Below, in pieces: positions 34,091-46,977 of a stretch of 64,000 nucleotides of DNA (position 1 is the stretch's first letter; each line of letters begins with the position of its first letter). This DNA comes from Cunninghamella blakesleeana (lineage: Eukaryota > Mucoromycota > Mucoromycetes > Mucorales > Cunninghamellaceae): positions 782,501 to 846,500 of the forward strand of contig JAFCIZ010000004.1 in NCBI GenBank assembly GCA_017871115.1. The letters are read 5' to 3'. The translations under genes and the position numbers were made by a program. The notes beneath the pieces were generated by a model that saw nothing but the letters and a program-made list of their open reading frames with translations, did no database searches and was not told the origin of the DNA.

Positions 34091-34771
34091 ATGTCAACCC
34101 TTGGACGTACAATTAAAAATTATTTAAAGGTTGGACCTAAAAGTTATTTAAGACAAATGGATACTATTGGTGATACCAAATGGGGTAGACTTGTTGGTAC
34201 TGATGTTAATGGCAATAAATACTTTGAAAACTTGGATGAAATTTCTGGTAAAAAGAATATATTATTTGATTTTAATGTTAGAGAAGAAAAAAGATAAAGA
34301 AAATGGTTAATGGTACACCTTATCATTTGATTTTGCATATATTTATTATTCTATCCCCTAACTATATTTTTTTAAAAAAATATATGATTGAATTATATAA
34401 TAGGTCGTGAACGTTGGGTCGAATATGCTAGTGTAAACCAACCTGATAGTGGAGATGTTGCTCCCGAATGGTAATTTTTTATCCTTTTTTTTTGCATAAA
34501 AATGATAGACAGTATAAATAGATAAAAAAAAAAAAGGGAATAAAAAGGAATGAAAGTACGATAACAACTATATTGATGATCATATATATATAGGCACGGA
34601 TGGCTTGGTAAATTTGTACAAGAACCTCCTACTGAACAAAATATTGTCCCTCAAAAATGGTGGGGTGAACCTACTCCTAACTTCTCTGGTACACCAAAGG
34701 GCTACAAGACTTATAATACTACTAGACCTAAATTAAATGCATGGGATCCTATTGTTAAAGCTAGAGCTTAA
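34091..34771 (+). CDS. NDUFA12: mitochondrial complex I subunit NDUFA12 (B17.2)
   Basis: An accessory subunit of NADH:ubiquinone oxidoreductase. Three exons (34091-34247, 34404-34470, 34594-34771) give 133 aa, typical for the family. Conserved blocks: the N-terminal GRLVGTDVNGNKYFEN, then RERWVEYA, then the signature PEWHGWLG, and near the end KGYKTYNTTRPKLNAWDP. As in homologues there is no classical cleavable presequence. The gene shows that the organism keeps a respiratory complex I. Confidence 0.97.
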
Positions 34772-35529
34772 ATAATTACCATCATCAACATTAAAAATAA
34801 TAAAAATAACTTAATATAATAAAAATAATAAAAAAAGGCCTATCTTTATAATGATTGAATCAACTGTTATGATATATGTATATAAAGCGGAATAATAATA
34901 ACCATTATCACCATCATCATAATAATAAGAATGTTTATTTATGCATCTAATTTAGAAAAAAGGAAAAGAGGATATGTATGATTATTACTAAAATCAAATT
35001 TATAAATAGTTAAAAATAAAAGTCGGTTCTTTAATAATCATCAACGTTAAAACATATAATTAAGTATATATAATAAACTTATGATTGCTGACCGAGGATA
35101 AATATATATATTTATTATATATAGATCTGATCTATGAACCCCGACATTAAAAAAAATTATATTATTTTAATAAAATATATTAATACTAATAAATATATTA
35201 ATATTAATAAAATAAAAATAACAATAATAATAATAATAATAATAAAAGTAAACTTAAAAATTAGGTGAGTGATTAAATAATGAAATACAAATAAGCGATA
35301 GATAGAGAGAGAAAAGAATTATCAGTTATTTTAATAGGATGCTATAAAAAGTAATGAAAAATTGAAAGTTAAAAAAATAGTGTAACCAAATTTAAAAATG
35401 GCGGATTTCATTTTTTTTTTAAAAAAAAAAGACTGTGCGTTTGGCCCTTTTACTCTCTTTCTTTCTATTCTTTTTTATTATTTACCCTAGTTTTTATTTT
35501 TTTTTATTTTCGTTCTTATTTTATTCAAT

Positions 35530-35568
<39 letters not shown>

Positions 35569-35637
35569 TATTTATTTATATATACACATACATACATATA
35601 TATATATATTTGTACATAATAACAATAAGATATAACA
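34772..35637. other. intergenic, NDUFA12 to 7TM gene
   Basis: 3' UTR-like AATAAA signals and AAT repeats (34850-35250), then the 7TM promoter with a GGCGGATTTC box (35400-35409), a T-rich tract and a TA repeat (35532-35560). No gene is seen. Confidence 0.5.
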
Positions 35638-35812
35638 ATGAATACTCTTATACCCAATGAGTCAACCCATTGGCGATTTAGTAAAGGTGATACATATTAT
35701 TGTGATTGGCGATTAACAGTAACTAATTGTGAAGGAGATATAATATTTCATTACCTTGGTATTATTAATATTGTTTTAACAGCAATCGTCGTCATAACAG
35801 GTACATATTAAC

Positions 35813-35849
<37 letters not shown>

Positions 35850-37950
35850 TAGAATAAAAGCAAGATGAAATAATATCTACTTATTTATATATTTGTTCAC
35901 GTTATATATTTATCTCTATATTAATGATTTATATAATAGGATTTGGATTATTATACCATCGATTAGTAGTTCTTGGCCAAGTGGTTTTTGAATATCGAAA
36001 TAATTATCTTAGACCTCGTGCTATGGAATCCATTATATTATTTATGTCATTATTTAATTCTGGTACGTACCAAAAAAAAAGGAAAGCTTATTTTCATAAA
36101 ATACTAAATCCCCCTATTTAATGCTAATCTTTTTCCTTTTATTATTTTTATAATAATAATGGGGTTCGACCCTGATTTTTCATAATAGTTCGGTTAATTC
36201 AGTCTATCATTATTATAACAGACAATGTTCAAAATATCCTTTTTCGCCAATGTAAATTTTACTATTTTTTCATCGGGAATACAAAAAAATAAAATAATAA
36301 TCAATCAATCAGATTGACTGAATTGAATTAATATATGGTTACACTTACATAATATTTTTTTTTTAAAAAAATTATTGGTTTTTATAGTTATTTTTGAATT
36401 TGGGTATGAATTAGGTTATACTACTTTGGTAAGGAGATAGACAAATATATGAAATGATTTTATTTTTTGGTTTCTCGGTGATAATCATCAATACTGGCGA
36501 TTGCCTTGACTCCTAATTCTTATCTTTTTTTTATTATTATTATTATTGTCTATATAGGGTTGCTATTTATTTGGTATAGTTCATGCATTACGTGAAGTAA
36601 GTGAAATTAATATCAGCCTTTTTTTTTTTTTTCACACCCCAAAGAAAATAATTTTATTTTTTATTTCAGTTTACTGATCCTTTTTTCTTTTCTTTCCTTT
36701 TTTTAATATATTAATAGAGTGATCGAGTTATTTTTGAACAATGGGTTAAATCACCCAAATTAGTAGATATCTCATGCACCATTCTTATTGTAGCACCTTT
36801 TATCACTAATACTATATGCTCTTTTGGTGCGGGCATAAGTGCTCTTTATGGTAATCATGAATTGGCTAATCATTTCACTCAAGCTTTATATACAGTATGG
36901 ACCTTACATTGTCTTGTTTTAGCTTCATTAACCCTTATTTCTGGCTGGCGATTAATTCGTATTCTTGAACAACACATTAAAAAAAAAGCAGAGACTCAAA
37001 CTGTCATTGATGTGTCAAAAGTTCAACTAGGTGCTCAAAAGGTAATAAATAATATAAAAAATTTAAAAAATTTTGGGCGGGAAATTAAATTAAAAAAATT
37101 AAAGTTTTCCCATACACACGCAAGTACACGTACAAAACAGATATATTTACTCAATTAAAATATAAATTAATATAATATAGATCACTAATAATAGGGCTTT
37201 TTTTAAATTGATTTAATATATGTTTAGGTTAAAATTATTGCTTTAACATCATCCATTTGTCTTTATCTTTATTCTGGTGTATCCTTAACATATGCAACTA
37301 TTCGTTATAAAATTCACACTAATATCGTTTGGAATATGATTTTTTGTATTTCTTGGAATGGCTTAGGCTTAGTAGCTTCTATTTTAATTGCATTTGCTGT
37401 CATTTTAAAGTACGCTTATAAAAAATTGACATGAAAAAAGAAAAAAAAAGAAAAAAAATTATATATACTAATAATTTATTTATCTTATTTTATTTTATAT
37501 GTTTCTAGTCCAAAGATGAAATTAACATTATTATTTTCCTATGGAAGTTCAGGAGCTGCACGATCCGAAGGAACAGGCATTATATCAAGCAAATTATCAT
37601 CATCAAAAAAGGATAAAAGATTAGACAATACAACAGCCGTCGGTGGAAGTACAACACTAGGCAGTGTTTTCGATACTCACACATTCGAAGAAGGAAGTGA
37701 TTTTATAGGTTACGGAGGAAAAAAAAACGGAAATCACATGAATAATAATACAAACGAAAACAATGAAAATATTTATACAACAATGGATGTGGCACCTACT
37801 TTATCAACCGCAATCGCTATGAAATTTAGTCATTCTCATCATAACCCATTGGTAATGGATGAACATGATGTTGAACTCGTTCATGCTTATCCAGAATCAA
37901 CAAAATCAAGCACTCAATTGGTTGTTGATGAAAAATCTTATCATTATTAG
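35638..37950 (+). CDS. orphan seven-transmembrane protein, receptor-like
   Basis: I do not recognise the family. Seven exons (35638-35800, 35940-36062, 36388-36428, 36558-36596, 36718-37041, 37228-37409, 37509-37950) give 437 aa. Seven hydrophobic segments are visible, about residues 36-63, 78-97, 103-120, 137-162, 179-203, 240-262 and 272-294. A 35-residue N-terminus with two Cys (in YYCDW and TNCEG) precedes them. A roughly 140-residue hydrophilic C-tail follows, rich in Ser, Asn, His and acidic residues. No signal peptide is seen. Between TM5 and TM6 lies a charged loop (RILEQHIKKKAETQ). This layout resembles a G-protein-coupled receptor, but a transporter or scramblase is equally possible. 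Exons 3 and 4 are 41 and 39 nt. Confidence 0.8.
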
Positions 37951-39277
37951 ATTTATTTATTTATCATCTATATTATATATTTATTTATATATTTTTATAA
38001 TTTTTTTACCAAGTATTTTTCTATTAGTATTGTAATTTTTATATTTATTTATTTTATTTTTTACCCTTTTTATATATAATCAGTATATATATATATATAT
38101 ATATATCGATTTATTTATTTTTTTAATTTTAGTTTATGAAATACCATTTATTTATTATCAAATTTTATTAATGTTTTATATAATCTTAATCATTTTACTT
38201 TTTTTTTTTTTTGAATATATAGCTTTATATATATAATAACAATATTAGAGGAAAAAGCATCATAAAAACATAATAAAACGATTGTTTATACTTTAAGATT
38301 TTTGGCAGTATATAAAAGAAGAGAAAAGTAGTGTTTATATTATTATTTTTTCTAAAGATTTAATATATATATTTAGAATTCAAAATTTACTGTCAAATTT
38401 AAATATTCATTAATTCTATAGATACTTAATTAATTGGATTAAAGTTGCATTATCTCAATAATTTGATCGTTCTTTGTAAACCTATATAATTTCCATGCAC
38501 TAATTTCAAATGTTTACGGTTTAATTTGAAGGTTAAACCTCAAACTATATTTTTATTTTTTTCATTAATAGTACACAAAAGGCTAGATATTTTAACATAT
38601 TATTAACATAATCATCCTCTATATACTGAATAATTTTTATTAAGTAATCATCCCGAGTAATTAATGGTTATCTAAATAAGAATATTTTAGCTAAACATTG
38701 ATTTTTATAGATAAGCATTTAAAAGCATTATATAAAAATTACATTACATATAAAAAGTGTATACTATTTAAATATCTTAATGTTGGACCAAAGCTTTTGG
38801 TCAGGATTTTAATCCGTAAGATAAAAAGTAAATATATATATATATATATATATATTTATTTTTATTTATCTAATAAAACTGACTAAAGTGTTTATTTATT
38901 TATACTCTATAGGCTCTTTTATATACATATATATGATTATATATAATACAGTCCATATAGTATAAAATCGCTTTAACTTTTTTTGTAAAAAAAGCATAAC
39001 CATATCATCTTTTTTACGATCTCATTACTAATTACTATTATTATTTTAATAATAAATAAGTAAATAAAAAGCATAGATACAGAGTAAAGAGAATAAAAAG
39101 AATGAATGGTTTTTTCTTGAGCATAAATTTAATAATAAAAAAAATATGAGAAGAATAATTTCCAAAAAAAGGCGGAACTTAAAAGTTTTATAAATTTTAT
39201 TGCAGAGCGTTTGTTATTTTTTTTCTTACTCTCACTTCATTTTTTTTTTTAATTATTATTATTACTCTCAAAATAAA
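37951..39277. other. intergenic, 7TM gene to RTF1
   Basis: About 1.3 kb of AT-rich sequence with TA repeats (38083-38106, 38831-38854), a short GTTTAA/TTAAAC inverted repeat near 38518-38537, and a GGCGGAACTT box (39171-39180) 107 nt before the RTF1 start. No gene is seen. Confidence 0.5.
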
Positions 39278-39884
39278 ATGGATAATATTGATGATTATAT
39301 TTTACAATTAGCTGATAAAGATACTTCAAAATCAAACAAATCATCTAAAAAATCAAAAAAATAGTATGTATTTTTAATAATAATAATATTAATAATAATA
39401 TAAATATAAATCTATTAATTCATAAAACACAAGGATAAAAAACACGTTAATTCAAAGAAAAACCTCTATTTGAATATAATATAATAAATAGTGCTTCTGA
39501 TTCTGACGAAGATGGAGCTTATTCTGACGACGATGATATTGATATTGGTTCCGATGATGAAATTGATGAATATGGACCTGATTTATATAAAGATGAAGAA
39601 GATCGTAAAAGGCAAAATTCATACATATAAATATAAATACCTATATCACAACACTCAATAAATTATATAAACAAGAAGCAACACTAATATTAAAAGACAT
39701 ATTTTTATATTTATATTTTCAATAGACTTCTAGCGCTCCCTGAAGTAGAACGTGAACGTATTCTTAGTGAACGATCTGAAGAAAGACAGCGCAATCTGGA
39801 AAGATTAGAAGTTCGTAAATTATTAAAGGATGGACGTAGAGATGATACTACCCGACGTAAGTTACCTTTATTATTATTGTTGTT

Positions 39885-39941
<57 letters not shown>

Positions 39942-41689
39942 TGAAATAAAATAAAATAAAAAAATAAAAAAAAAAAACTCGGATATTATATATTTACTGT
40001 TGTATGTATAATATATACATATTTTTTTTTTTTTGTGGTTATTATTGATAATTCAATAGGATCGACTAGAGCAAAAGGATCTGGTACTTCACAAGCATTA
40101 TCAGAATTAACAAGAAGAAGAGAAGAAAAAAAGTCAAGTAGATCATCTAAACGCCATAGTAGAAGATATTCACCTAGCCCAGATAAGAAAAGAAGGAGAC
40201 GATCTAGTTATGATGGATATAGTGATTATGAACGTAGTGATGAATGGCCGGAATCGGAAGAAGAGAGAGAAGTAAAAGTAAAGGATACATGATTTTTTTT
40301 TTATTTTTTTTATTTTGAAGAGCTAAAAAATGGGAACAGAATGAATTTATATATATCTATATATACATATATTGATAGACAAAAAAACGAGTGCCAACTT
40401 TAGAAGAAATTCAGTCTATCTGTTTTACTAGAAATATGATCGAGCAATGGCTTTATACACCTTTTTTTGACGATACAGCAATTGGTAAAGAAAAAAAAAT
40501 CATATTTTAATTATATATATATATATGTGTATGTGTAGTAATGTGCTAGTCTAATTAAAACTACTTTTTAATATTACTACTGTTATTATTCCTTATTATT
40601 TAGGCTGTTTTGTAAGATTATATATTGGTCCTGATCCACAAAAAAAAACTCCTGTTTATCGATTATGTCAAATTGTTGGTAATATATGATTTGTAATATA
40701 TATATTTATATATATGAATATAAACATATTGAACAGAATTAATAATTCTTTTTTTCTTTGTTTTTATTACTGGTTTTTATAAAGATATTGCTTCTTGGCA
40801 TAAAGTATACAAGATATCAGAAGGCGTTTTTAGTAATCGTGGTCTTAAAGTAAAATATGGTAAATCTGAAAAGGTGTTCCCTATGGATATTATTTCAAAT
40901 CAACCAGTGTCACAAGTAATATTACATATATATATATATTAAAAAAAGACCAAGGGACTGTAATCATGAAAATGATTAATTTCTTCTTTTTTTCTTTTTA
41001 TGTTTGATTAGACTGAATTCTCACGTTTACTGAAAATATTAGAACATGAACATGTACGAGCGCCTAGTATGGAACACATAGAAAAAAAATCAGAAGACAT
41101 CAAGAAAGCCAAAGCATATGTATTAAATGATAAAGAAGTAGCTGATATGATTCAACGTAAAAAACAAGTCCAAGGGCAAAACGTCAGTATAGCTATGGAA
41201 AGAGCAGAAGTATTAGCACGGTTAAAACATGCTCAAGGGTACTCAGACGAACAAGAAGTCCAACGATTACAACAGCGCTTAGCAGAATTGGATCAGATCA
41301 TAGAACGTAATGGCAATGAATATAACCAACAAAAGATTTGGGAAGAAATCAATAAACGTAATAGAGAAAGAGATCGTACTGAAGCTTTGGATATTGAATT
41401 GAAATTGGCCGAAGAAAGAAGAAATGCTATTAAAATGAATATGTTAAAAGCTCAATCCAATCAAACGTAAAGTGATAGACTCACACACATATATATACAA
41501 AAGGAAAAAATCAGAATTGATCACATTGATTTATATATTTATTAACTTTAAAATATATGTTTTTATGTTTTATTTTTATATAGTGAAGATGAAAAAGTAG
41601 ATGAAAAGAAAGTTATCGTAGTCACAAGTTTTGAAAAATTGATGCAAACTTTAGGAAAAGAGTTAAAAATTGAATTCATTGATGAATAA
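39278..41689 (+). CDS. RTF1: RTF1, Paf1 complex subunit
   Basis: A transcription elongation factor that couples the Paf1 complex to Spt5 and stimulates H2B ubiquitylation. Nine exons (39278-39363, 39492-39611, 39726-39856, 40060-40271, 40379-40484, 40604-40678, 40785-40915, 41012-41466, 41584-41689) give 473 aa. In order: an acidic N-terminus with SDSDEDG and DEYGPDLYKDEED; the histone-modification-domain-like helix (LPEVERERILSERSEERQ); a basic SR-like stretch; the Plus3 domain (about 185-310: LEEIQSICFTRNMIEQWLYTPFF, FVRLYIGP, YRLCQIV, RGLKVKYG); and a long C-terminal coiled coil. Intron 2 appears to use a GC donor (39612-39613). A GT alternative eight nt earlier also stays in frame but loses conserved residues. 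The first intron's acceptor is the least certain boundary. Confidence 0.95.
39886..39936. repeat. AAT microsatellite in RTF1 intron 3
   Basis: About 17 AAT triplets inside the intron between exons 39726-39856 and 40060-40271, followed by an A-rich tract. Confidence 0.9.
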
Positions 41690-42373
41690 TTTACATACTA
41701 AAATTACAATAAATATATATAATAAAAAAACACATGCATGGTCTATATTTTTTATTTTATATATATATATATAAAAGATCCACACCCTATTTATAAAAAA
41801 AAAAAACTAAAAAAATGATTCCTTTTTTAATCTGTACTTAATGCTGTATTTAACTGATATATAAAAATTTATCTATTTATTTTTCTTGTATAAATAAACA
41901 TTAATCACTATAAAAGATGATGATGAAGGTGATAAGTATTTTTTTATTATTATTATTTAAAAATCGACGCGGGGCATCCATTTTATTTTTATATTTTTCC
42001 TTTATACAGCAACTTCTTGTGATCATAGTAAAAAAAAAAAAAGTAAGAGATAGATAGAGAGAGAAAAGAAAATGATGCTTGCATGTTTGTTTCTCAAAGG
42101 ACATTGAATTGATTGTTAGTGTAACTTGGATCAAAGCAAAATTTTATCCATTATGATAAAAAAATACCATAAAAAATAAAATAGATGCTTCAATATATTT
42201 TTTTTAGGTTTATATTGTTACAGAAAACTTTATAAGATAAAAAACTAAAAAAAAATAAAGTATATGTTTATATATATATGTGTATATATTTAAAAAAAAT
42301 ACATACGCTTTGTCATCATTTAGTTTTATTGAGTAACAAAAACATTAGAAATTATAAGAAGGGAAAAAAAAAA
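41690..42373. other. convergent intergenic region, RTF1 and AtuA-family 3' ends
   Basis: Two 3' ends face each other. It contains AATAAA signals on both strands, A tracts, and a short GC-containing stretch at 41963-41982 (ATCGACGCGGGGCATCC). No coding or RNA gene could be supported. Confidence 0.5.
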
Positions 42374-43206
42374 TTAAAGTTTAGCTTGCGTAGGAACCAA
42401 GTCTGCGGGAACTTCAATATCGATACCAGAAATGACTTGTTGAGCGAAAGTTTTACCTTGTCGATCGATAATCATTGAACTGAGACCCCCTCCACCTAAT
42501 ATTTTTTAAGTTTATCAATTAATAATAAAAATAATAATAAGTTAATAAATACTTATGTAAGTAATATATGAATATATAAAAAAATGGATTATGTATTTAT
42601 TATTACCTAAGGAATGTGTAAGAACAAAGTTAAAAGCATGAAGACCTGGTAATTCAAATCTATTCACGGAACCTTTACACACATGTTTCATATAATCAGC
42701 CACTACCTTTTCTGTCAAAGATCTCTTTATGTATGGAAGGTATTCGGGTCTACGAGCAATGATACCTAAAAAAAAGTATATGGGGAGAATGAAAAAAAAA
42801 AAAAAATCGTAAGATATTAAATACTATAATAATCCCTTTTTTTTCGATTATTTTTGTTACCAATATTAGAAACATCTCCTTTATCGCCACTACGACCGAA
42901 AGCAAGATTAATTAATTTTGTTTTTACTAAAGGACCATTGATGACAGGTTCAGGGATAGATTGTACTTTAGGTGGTACAGCAAATTTAGCTTGGGCATCC
43001 CATTCATCCCATTGAACGGTAACTTGAGGTCCATCGCCAACTTTTATATAAGAATTAATAGTAGATTTAGGTATTAAACAAGGGAAATGCACTAAATTAG
43101 GAACCGGTTTTGGACGACCACTACCGCCACCAGTGATACCAGGTGCCATACATGTTGCTGACTAAAAAAATAAATAAATAAATAGCATTCATCATTTATC
43201 GTCATC

Positions 43207-43239
<33 letters not shown>

Positions 43240-43689
43240 AAAATTAGTATTAAATATTTACATAAGCATATTAGAATTATTATTATTAATATTTTATCAG
43301 ATAAATAGATATAAACGTAGATGTATATAATACTTACAGGAATAACTTCCATAGCAAAGATTCTTAATGCAGTTGTATCGTTATGATGACCAGTAAGACG
43401 TAATACTACTTCGCGAGCATCGTTTTTAGTACCATTTTTTCCGTAGATGGATTCACTTCCAAGAGGTTCAATGTTAAAGTCCCTGAAGGGTTCAATACCA
43501 CGTTCTTTATAAATAGCACTAACACGTTTATATATAGCTTGACCAACAGCTTCAGCCTAAGTAGATATATGTATATATATGTTTTTTTAGTAATTCTATT
43601 TAATCGTTTGTTATTGATTCTATTGCTTTTTTTTTTTCTTAGTTTGTATTTTTATTATCATTATTGAACCATTTGATTCTATTTATCCT

Positions 43690-43721
<32 letters not shown>

Positions 43722-45121
43722 GAGTCCAATTTTAATTTTTGATTGCATTAATTTATAAATTCTGAAAAAAAAAAAATTACCTTATATTTAGCTTCAGCAC
43801 CACCGATCAATAATTCACCAGATAATTTCCAACCATCCAAAAAGATACCTGAACATTTTAACCAAGGAGTAGGTTTATAACCCTTAGCACCCTTGACTAA
43901 GACACGATTTTGACCGACTTGAGATAAACTAATGTGACGCATATCTAAAATAACATCAGGTAATAAATAAAGAGCAGGATCCAAGATTTCATACAAAATT
44001 TGTTCACTAACAGTCCCGGGTGTAACAATACCACCAGTTTGCTCAGGTTTTGTCACAATGAATTCTCCATTTCTATCAAATTCCACAATAGGATATCCCA
44101 TATTACTATATCCACCATAAGGAGAAGAAGCAACTTCACGCCAATCAGTAAAATTACCACCTGTTGATTGGCAGCCACATTCAATAATATGACCCGCTAA
44201 AGAAGCAGAAGCCACGAGATCATGGTAATTTGCTTGTTTAGGATTCCATTTATATTCATGTATTAAAGGACCTACTACCATAGCTGAATCAACGACACGA
44301 CCAGTGACCACAATATGAGCACCTTGGTCCAAAGCTTCTGCTACAGCTTTACTACCAAGGTAAGCATTGACAGATAAAAGAGGTTCATCTTTAGCTGGTA
44401 AACGATCTGAATCCTTTTGGTGATCTACAGGGGAGATGGTGGAGAATGGGTGAACTTCTTGGAAGGCTTCCAAGGTAGGACTAGAGGCATCGGCTAATAA
44501 ATCATCGCCATAGACAGCGGCTACTTTGATTCCTTGAATGTTCATTTTCTTTAATAAGGCTTCGATGGCTTCTTTACATCCAACAGGATCTAATCCACCA
44601 GCGTTTGTAACTACTTTGGTGCCATTTTTAACCAATGCTGGTAATAAAGGTTTTAATACTAAAGTGATGAATTCATTGATGAAATCTACACCTTTATCTG
44701 CTTTTCCTTGCATAACACGACGTTGACGACGAGCTGCTAAAATACCCATAGTGATTTCTATATAATAATGACAATAATAAATAAAAGGTATAGATATTTA
44801 GATAAATGAGTTGGCTGTTTTTTTTTTAGTATTATTATTTAATATAAGTCAGTACAAAGAAAAAAAAGGTTTACCAGCCAAGTAATCGGCTACAAGATAA
44901 TCCAAGTTGGCACCTTCGTGTTTAACTAATTGAGCAGCAGCTGCAACAGAATCACCCCCTATATTGATTAATAAATAAGTGACAGATTGTCATTAGTTTA
45001 TAATTTTTCTTTATTTAATGTCTGTTGTTATTTCTTTTCTTTTTTAAAAGAAAAAACGATACGTACAAAAAGCTGAATAACAACCGATTCTTATAGGACG
45101 TTGTGGTGATTTATTTGACAT
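42374..45121 (-). CDS. AtuA-family protein (DUF1446, acyclic terpene utilisation-like)
   Basis: Homologue of AtuA from bacterial citronellol/geraniol catabolism. In fungi the family is widespread and its reaction is not settled. Seven exons on the minus strand (45121-45067, 44958-44875, 44757-43781, 43556-43338, 43161-42861, 42765-42607, 42495-42374) give 638 aa. The large N-terminal domain (about 8-480) includes RIGCYSAFWGDS, LVADYLAEITMGIL, TNAGGLDPVGC, HIVVTGRVVDSAMV and GHIIECGCQ-x-TGGNF. A C-terminal AtuA-like domain (about 520-630) includes LAFGRSGDKGDVSNIGI and a GGGGLS end. Two-domain fusions like this are common in the family. No targeting signal or terpene gene lies nearby. Confidence 0.9.
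43208..43235. repeat. poly-A tract in an intron of the AtuA-family gene
   Basis: About 28 consecutive A on the plus strand. On the transcribed strand it is a long T tract upstream of the 3' splice site. A similar T tract of about 28 lies at 43691-43718 in the neighbouring intron. Confidence 0.85.
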
Positions 45122-45368
45122 GATGATATTATAAATAATATAAATATAAGCTAAATGAATAAAATAAAAAAAAAAAAAAAAACAATAACAATAAAATAAA
45201 AGAAATAAGAGGAAGAGAAAGAGGAATAAATAAATAACAAAAAAAGCACTCTTATATTAGCATAAAAAAATTGGAATGAAAAATTGTGGGGAAGCATCTT
45301 TTCATATGCTCAATACGGAGTTTAAATGTATTTTTTAAATAAATATAAATGAATATCATAGTATAATG

Positions 45369-45412
<44 letters not shown>

Positions 45413-46595
45413 GTTATTAATATTATTATTATTAGCTTTATCAATGTCATTATAATTTATGATACTAATGATAATAGTAATTTCAATTTCATGTACATAT
45501 ACATTACTTAATAATAAAAAAAGAAAGTCATTAAATTTATTCCCAGAAAGGGAAGATCATAAAAAGGCTAAATAATATAAGAGAAATAGTATAGCCTGTT
45601 TATATTTTTTTTTAATCCCTTCGCCCCACCAAATAAAAAAATTACCCTAATGCAAAACAACCTACCTGCTTCCATGTTTTTCATATTTTTATTATTATTT
45701 TTATTTCTTTAACGTTTCTTTTTAGTTTCCTAATATAGAAAGAGGGATGAAAGAAATATATAGTAATCGATCCGAGAGAGAGAACCTTTTTATTGATTTT
45801 CATTGCGGACTTTTTTTTTTTTTTATTCTTAATCAAGTTTTCATTTTTTTTTTTTAAGTTTACGTTTATTCCATATATAAAATCCAGATAATTTTATTAT
45901 AATGAAAACTACTAGAAAAAAAAATAGATATATATATATATGTATTTAAATATATATTTACCACGGTTACTCAAGAAAAAAAAAATTTTTTTTTTCTTTC
46001 TTTTAAAAAAATCTCACACATTAGTTTATAAATTTATAATTGGTTTGAAAAAAGATATACTGTGAAAAAAATAAATAAATAATTAAAAACACTAAAACTA
46101 ACTAAGTCATAGTGTCAAAATGCATTAATAGAAGGAAGGAATAAAAATATTAATAATAAAACATACCGAAGTACTGGAATAATAAATTACATGTGTACAT
46201 TTTCATTTGATCGAGGTTTACATAAAAAAATAAATAAATAAATGATAAGGTAAGAAGCAAATAAATAAATAAATAAATAAATAACCATTTACGCGCGATG
46301 TTCAATACGAAACATAGATAATATCCATCACTTAAATAATTAAATAGCAATTAACCAATAAATGATATGCATCTCTTTATACCTTGGGGGCAGCATAGTA
46401 ATAAAAAGTATGTGTGGTTAAACAGAAATATATATTTATATAAATGCGACAGAAAAACCTTCGGCTTTTTAAAAAAACAACAGTGTGTGTGTACCCAAAT
46501 GGTTCCCAAAAAAAGGTATTAACGGAAACAAACTTAAAACGAAAAAAAAAAAAAAAAAAAAAATCATTTTTTTAAAAAATTGGCCCCTTGTTAAG

Positions 46596-46628
<33 letters not shown>

Positions 46629-46977
46629 AACTTTTTTTTTCTTCTTTCTTTCTTTTTCTTTTTCTTTCTTTTACTTATATTTTATTTTTTTACCTTTATA
46701 TATTCTTCTTCTTATTTATTTATTTATTATCGTCATTAAGCATACTTGGTGATGTATTATCCTTTATAAAATAAATTCATTTAGTCATCCCTATTCAAGC
46801 ATAAAAATTAAACAACTTACTACACTCACTTAAATTTAGACAGTATTAATTTTATTCATTTAACTCTACATAAAGAAACACTACCTTATATTAAAAAAAT
46901 ATCGTTGATAAAACAATAATCCGTAAAATTACACACTCTTTCCTTCTTTTATATACTATTTGATTTGATTTTCTATT
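45122..46977. other. divergent intergenic region, AtuA-family and lectin genes
   Basis: About 1.85 kb serving as promoter space for both neighbours. It holds TA repeats (45378-45406, 46597-46624), homopolymer A/T tracts (45810-45826, 46543-46563), a TTGCGGACTTTT box near 45801, and a small AAAAACC-TTCG-GCTTTTT hairpin near 46454. No gene is seen. Confidence 0.5.

Noticed and set aside
36161..36175. GGGGTTCGACCC, resembling a tRNA T-arm/B box
   Set aside because: There is no acceptor, D-arm or anticodon structure upstream, and it lies inside an intron of the 7TM gene.
41901..42134. Minus-strand 77-aa frame and nearby TGATGATGA as a possible C/D snoRNA
   Set aside because: No D box at a suitable distance and no terminal stem were found; the frame is low complexity.
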